Shown piece after piece: positions 8,385 to 10,171 of a stretch of DNA of 10,171 bases. Both the position numbers and the translations under genes were made by a program. The notes below the pieces were generated by a model that had not been told where the DNA came from, did no database searches, and saw only the letters and a program-made list of their open reading frames with translations. This DNA comes from Pseudonocardiales bacterium (GTDB lineage: Bacteria; Actinomycetota; Actinomycetes; Mycobacteriales; Pseudonocardiaceae): NCBI GenBank assembly GCA_025465385.1, contig JAODNG010000218.1:1-10171 (forward strand), given 5' to 3'. Numbering within the stretch: the first letter of the stretch is position 1; each line of letters starts with the position of its first letter.

Positions 8385-8851
8385 CGGGACCCCTGGTCAG
8401 CCCCTCGGTCCCCGGCGCGCGGACCGGTCAAGAACACCAGCCGGAACTTGCCGATCTGCACCTCATCACCATTGGCCAGCAGAGCCGTGTCCACCGGCTC
8501 GCGGTTGACGTAGGTGCCGTTGAGGCTGCCGACGTCCACCACAACGAACTCGCCGCCCTCGCGGCGGAACTCGGCGTGCCGGCGAGAAACCGTCACGTCG
8601 TCAAGAAAGATATCGCTTTCCGGATGCCGGCCCGCGCTCGTGGTGGACCGGTCGAGAAGGAACCGCGAACCGGCGTTAGGGCCACGCTTGACCACCAGCA
8701 GAGCCGAGCCGGCAGACAATGCATCGAGGCCGGCAACTGGCGGCGCCGGGGCCTCGACACCCTCGACTTCGGCGAGAAAGTCCGCTCGGAACGTCGATGT
8801 CTGCTCCGGGCCCCGCTCCGGTGGCACACCGGGCCCGTCGTTGGTGCTCAC
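8381..8851 (-). CDS. garA: FHA-domain regulator GarA (OdhI/Rv1827 orthologue)
   Basis: GarA is a cytosolic FHA protein that inhibits 2-oxoglutarate dehydrogenase (KGD) and NAD-glutamate dehydrogenase and stimulates glutamate synthase; phosphorylation of its N-terminal motif makes it bind its own FHA domain and switches it off. The 156-residue product keeps the FHA core (about 50-142): 'GR' at 74-75, 'SRRH' at 89-92 and 'LNGTYVN' at 110-116, with 'PNAGSRFLLD' and 'DEVQIGKFRLVFLTGP' nearly identical to M. tuberculosis. The N-terminal phospho-motif reads EQTSTF (16-21) before 'RADFL', against ETTSVF in M. tuberculosis: the Thr aligned with T21 (PknG site) is Gln17, while T22 (PknB site) is kept as Thr18. 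The GTG start at 8851 has GAGGAG eight bases upstream. It sits between gcvH and ftsR, overlapping ftsR by four bases. Confidence 0.96.
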   Translation of the reverse strand: MSTNDGPGVPPERGPEQTSTFRADFLAEVEGVEAPAPPVAGLDALSAGSALLVVKRGPNAGSRFLLDRSTTSAGRHPESDIFLDDVTVSRRHAEFRREGGEFVVVDVGSLNGTYVNREPVDTALLANGDEVQIGKFRLVFLTGPRAGDRGADQGSR

Positions 8852-8894
8852 GCTGGGCTCTCCTCACGGGGGTGGTCGTCGTTGATCGGACCAC

Positions 8895-8900
8895 AACCTA
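8895..8900 (-). promoter_or_regulatory. Candidate -10 box for garA
   Basis: TAGGTT fits TANNNT and lies 44 bases upstream of the garA GTG, just past the hairpin at the end of gcvH. No good -35 hexamer is present at 16-18 bases. If used, the leader would be about 37 bases and include the GAGGAG ribosome site. Confidence 0.35.
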
Positions 8901-8919
8901 TCGTGCCACCTGCAGGCCC

Positions 8920-8942
8920 GAGGACGGAGGTCAGCCGTCCTC
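8920..8942 (-). terminator. Hairpin straddling the gcvH stop codon
   Basis: GAGGACGG (8920-8927) and CCGTCCTC (8935-8942) form a perfect 8 bp stem with a seven-base loop that contains the gcvH stop codon. No T tract follows on the minus strand, so it may act as an attenuating or RNA-processing hairpin between gcvH and garA rather than a full terminator. Confidence 0.4.
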
Positions 8943-9317
8943 CTCGATGAGCATGCGGTAGTCGTCGGCATTCATCAATGAGTCCGTTGCTGATCGCTCC
9001 GCCAGCTGGACTTCGATCATCCAGCCCACCCCGTAGGGGTCGGAGTTGACCAATTCAGGGTTGTCCTGCAGCGCATCGTTGCAGGCGATCACCTCACCCG
9101 CTACCGGCGCGAAGAGGTCTGACACACTCTTGGTCGACTCCACTTCACCGACCGGTTCTCCCGGCGCCACCGAGTTCCCGACCGGCGGCAACTGCACGTA
9201 AACGACGTCTCCGAGTTGCCGCTGCGCATAGTCGGTGATGCCGATCCGCACAGTGCCCTCCGCGCCAGCTAGCACCCACTCGTGCTGAGGGGTATACCGC
9301 AGGTCCTCGGGGACCAC
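8931..9317 (-). CDS. gcvH: Glycine cleavage system H protein (lipoyl carrier)
   Basis: GcvH carries the lipoyl arm that shuttles the aminomethyl group from the P protein to the T protein and electrons to Lpd. From the GTG at 9317 the product has 128 residues, close to E. coli GcvH (129). It begins 'PEDLRYTPQHEWV' as usual, has 'VRIGITDYAQRQLGDVVYVQLP', the lipoylation motif 'VESTKSVSDLFAPVAG' with the acceptor lysine at about 63, and 'NPELVNSDPYGVGWMIEV'. I prefer this GTG because GAGGAG (9329-9324) lies six bases upstream and it matches the family N-terminus. The alternative ATG at 9344, just after the upstream stop, would add nine acidic residues and has no ribosome site apart from coupling. 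It follows the pgsA2-like gene and precedes garA; its partner gcvP is about 3 kb downstream. Confidence 0.95.
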   Translation of the reverse strand: MVPEDLRYTPQHEWVLAGAEGTVRIGITDYAQRQLGDVVYVQLPPVGNSVAPGEPVGEVESTKSVSDLFAPVAGEVIACNDALQDNPELVNSDPYGVGWMIEVQLAERSATDSLMNADDYRMLIEEDG

Positions 9318-9348
9318 CGCAGGCTCCTCCACATCATCCCCCATTCAT

Positions 9349-9981
9349 TCAACCGGTGGCGTCCCTCGCGGCGCGCACCGTCAGCTGAACTTGAAGTAAG
9401 TACATGACTCCGGACCACACGTACAGCGCGCCGCCCCATCCGGTGAACGCCACCGCGAACGCCTGAGCCACCGCGCCTACCCAACCATGCGCGTCGTGGG
9501 CGAGTAGCAGGAATGGAAAGGCATAGAGCAGGCAGAGAGTCGCTGCCTTGCCCACGTAGTGCACCGGCAGCGGGCCGTAGCCATGGTGCCGCAGCACGGG
9601 CAGAGCGAGCAACAACGCCAGGTCCCGGCCGAGCAGCACCGCCACCACCCACCAGGGAAGGACTTCCCGCATACCGAACGCGAGCAGTGTGCTCAGCGTG
9701 TACAGCCGGTCTACCGCAGGATCGAGCAACGAGCCCAGCCTGCTGTACTGGTTCAGCAGCCGGGCGAGTTTGCCGTCCAGCCAATCGGTGAGACCCGACA
9801 GGGCCAGCACGAGCACCGCGAGCAGGTCATGGTGCGGGCCCAGCAGCAGCCACAGAAACAGCGGTACACCTGCCAGCCGGAGCAGGCTGAGCACGTTCGG
9901 CACGGTAAGCAGCCGGTCTGCCGGATCCGACGCCTGCGGCCGGGTTTGGCTCGGCCGCCTGGCGCTGGGCTGGCGCTGCAT
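9349..9981 (-). CDS. pgsA2: CDP-alcohol phosphatidyltransferase family protein (Rv1822/PgsA2-like)
   Basis: An integral membrane enzyme of the CDP-alcohol phosphatidyltransferase family, which transfers a phosphatidyl group from CDP-diacylglycerol to an alcohol. The diagnostic DxxDGxxARx8GxxxDxxxD motif is complete: D66, D69, G70, A73, R74, G83, D87 and D91. 'LLTVPNVLSLLRL' before it and several hydrophobic segments (about 30-48, 52-65, 92-104, 110-130, 145-162 and 175-200) fit the six-helix fold. The start at ATG 9981 gives 210 residues, similar to M. tuberculosis PgsA2 (209); the longer frame to 10092 adds a cysteine- and arginine-rich segment not expected in the family. The true alcohol (glycerol phosphate or another) cannot be read from sequence. 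The short gap to gcvH suggests one transcript. Confidence 0.9.
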   Translation of the reverse strand: MQRQPSARRPSQTRPQASDPADRLLTVPNVLSLLRLAGVPLFLWLLLGPHHDLLAVLVLALSGLTDWLDGKLARLLNQYSRLGSLLDPAVDRLYTLSTLLAFGMREVLPWWVVAVLLGRDLALLLALPVLRHHGYGPLPVHYVGKAATLCLLYAFPFLLLAHDAHGWVGAVAQAFAVAFTGWGGALYVWSGVMYLLQVQLTVRAARDATG

Positions 9982-10171
9982 GATAGCTACTTTTACATAC
10001 ACCACCGGGGGACAGTCCTGTGTGCGCCGGGTTCGACACAGTCTCACCCGGCAGGGTCCGGACCCGGATGCTGCCCACAGCCGATCGCACACCCGAACAG
10101 GCAGCCGTCGACGTCGTCGCCGCCCTGCCCGATAGCGGGCCTACGGGTGTGTTCTTCCGAGACGGTCATCC
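9982..10171 (-). other. Region upstream of pgsA2 at the window edge
   Basis: No firm gene is seen. On the minus strand a frame entering from the edge ends at a TAG (10143-10141), and directly after it lies a hairpin, GCCCG-ATAG-CGGGC (10127-10140, plus reading), compatible with the end of a gene outside the window. An overlapping alternative is a 41-codon frame from ATG at 10169 to TGA at 10044 with three evenly spaced cysteines (CLFGCAIGC). Next to pgsA2 is an A/T-rich stretch (TATGTAAAAGTAGCTATC) that may hold its promoter, though no clean -35/-10 pair was found. Confidence 0.35.

Noticed and set aside
9982..10092. Extension of the pgsA2-like protein to 10092
   Set aside because: The added 37 residues are Cys/Arg-rich and unlike family members, which begin shortly before the 'TVPN' motif; the ATG at 9981 gives the expected length.

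Overview
This window looks like chromosomal core DNA from a high-GC actinobacterium close to the mycobacteria, in the Mycobacteriales/Pseudonocardiales range. The reasons are heavy G/C at third codon positions, frequent GTG starts, TANNNT-type -10 boxes, and gene content and order resembling Mycobacterium tuberculosis Rv1822 to Rv1832 plus Rv1841c/Rv1842c. I see no mobile element, CRISPR array, tRNA or rRNA. No homology search was run; family calls rest on motifs read directly from the translated sequence.

Left part (1-3109). A LOG-like Rossmann-fold protein runs off the left edge on the minus strand, with a degenerate active-site motif and a probable leaderless GTG start. Divergent from it, a likely promoter (TCGACA-N16-TAGAAT) drives two overlapping genes for CNNM/CBS membrane proteins of the HlyC/CorC family. 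The first has the full domain set; the second lacks the C-terminal CorC_HlyC domain.

Right part (3150-9981, all minus strand). In transcription order: pgsA2-like CDP-alcohol phosphatidyltransferase, gcvH, garA, the MerR regulator FtsR (Rv1828-like), a bifunctional-nuclease-domain protein (Rv1829-like), the MerR regulator ResR (Rv1830-like) and gcvP. gcvP converges on the CBS pair across a 40 bp gap. garA and ftsR overlap by 4 bp. The other junctions carry 30-180 bp with candidate hairpins and promoters; the best promoter precedes resR (TTGACC-N17-TACCGT), with a 13 bp palindrome just upstream. The block joins two glycine-cleavage proteins (H and P), a kinase-controlled FHA switch of 2-oxoglutarate/glutamate metabolism, two regulators linked in relatives to growth and division, and a phospholipid enzyme. 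gcvT and lpd are not in the window.

Most interesting points: GarA's N-terminal phospho-motif reads EQTSTF where M. tuberculosis has ETTSVF, so the residue aligned with the PknG acceptor Thr is Gln; the DUF881/small-basic-protein genes that lie between pgsA2 and gcvH in M. tuberculosis are missing here; the LOG-like protein has lost the canonical PGGxGTxxE residues; and gcvP's Shine-Dalgarno lies inside a small perfect hairpin. I found no convincing entirely new system: this is a conserved housekeeping region with some unusual local details.
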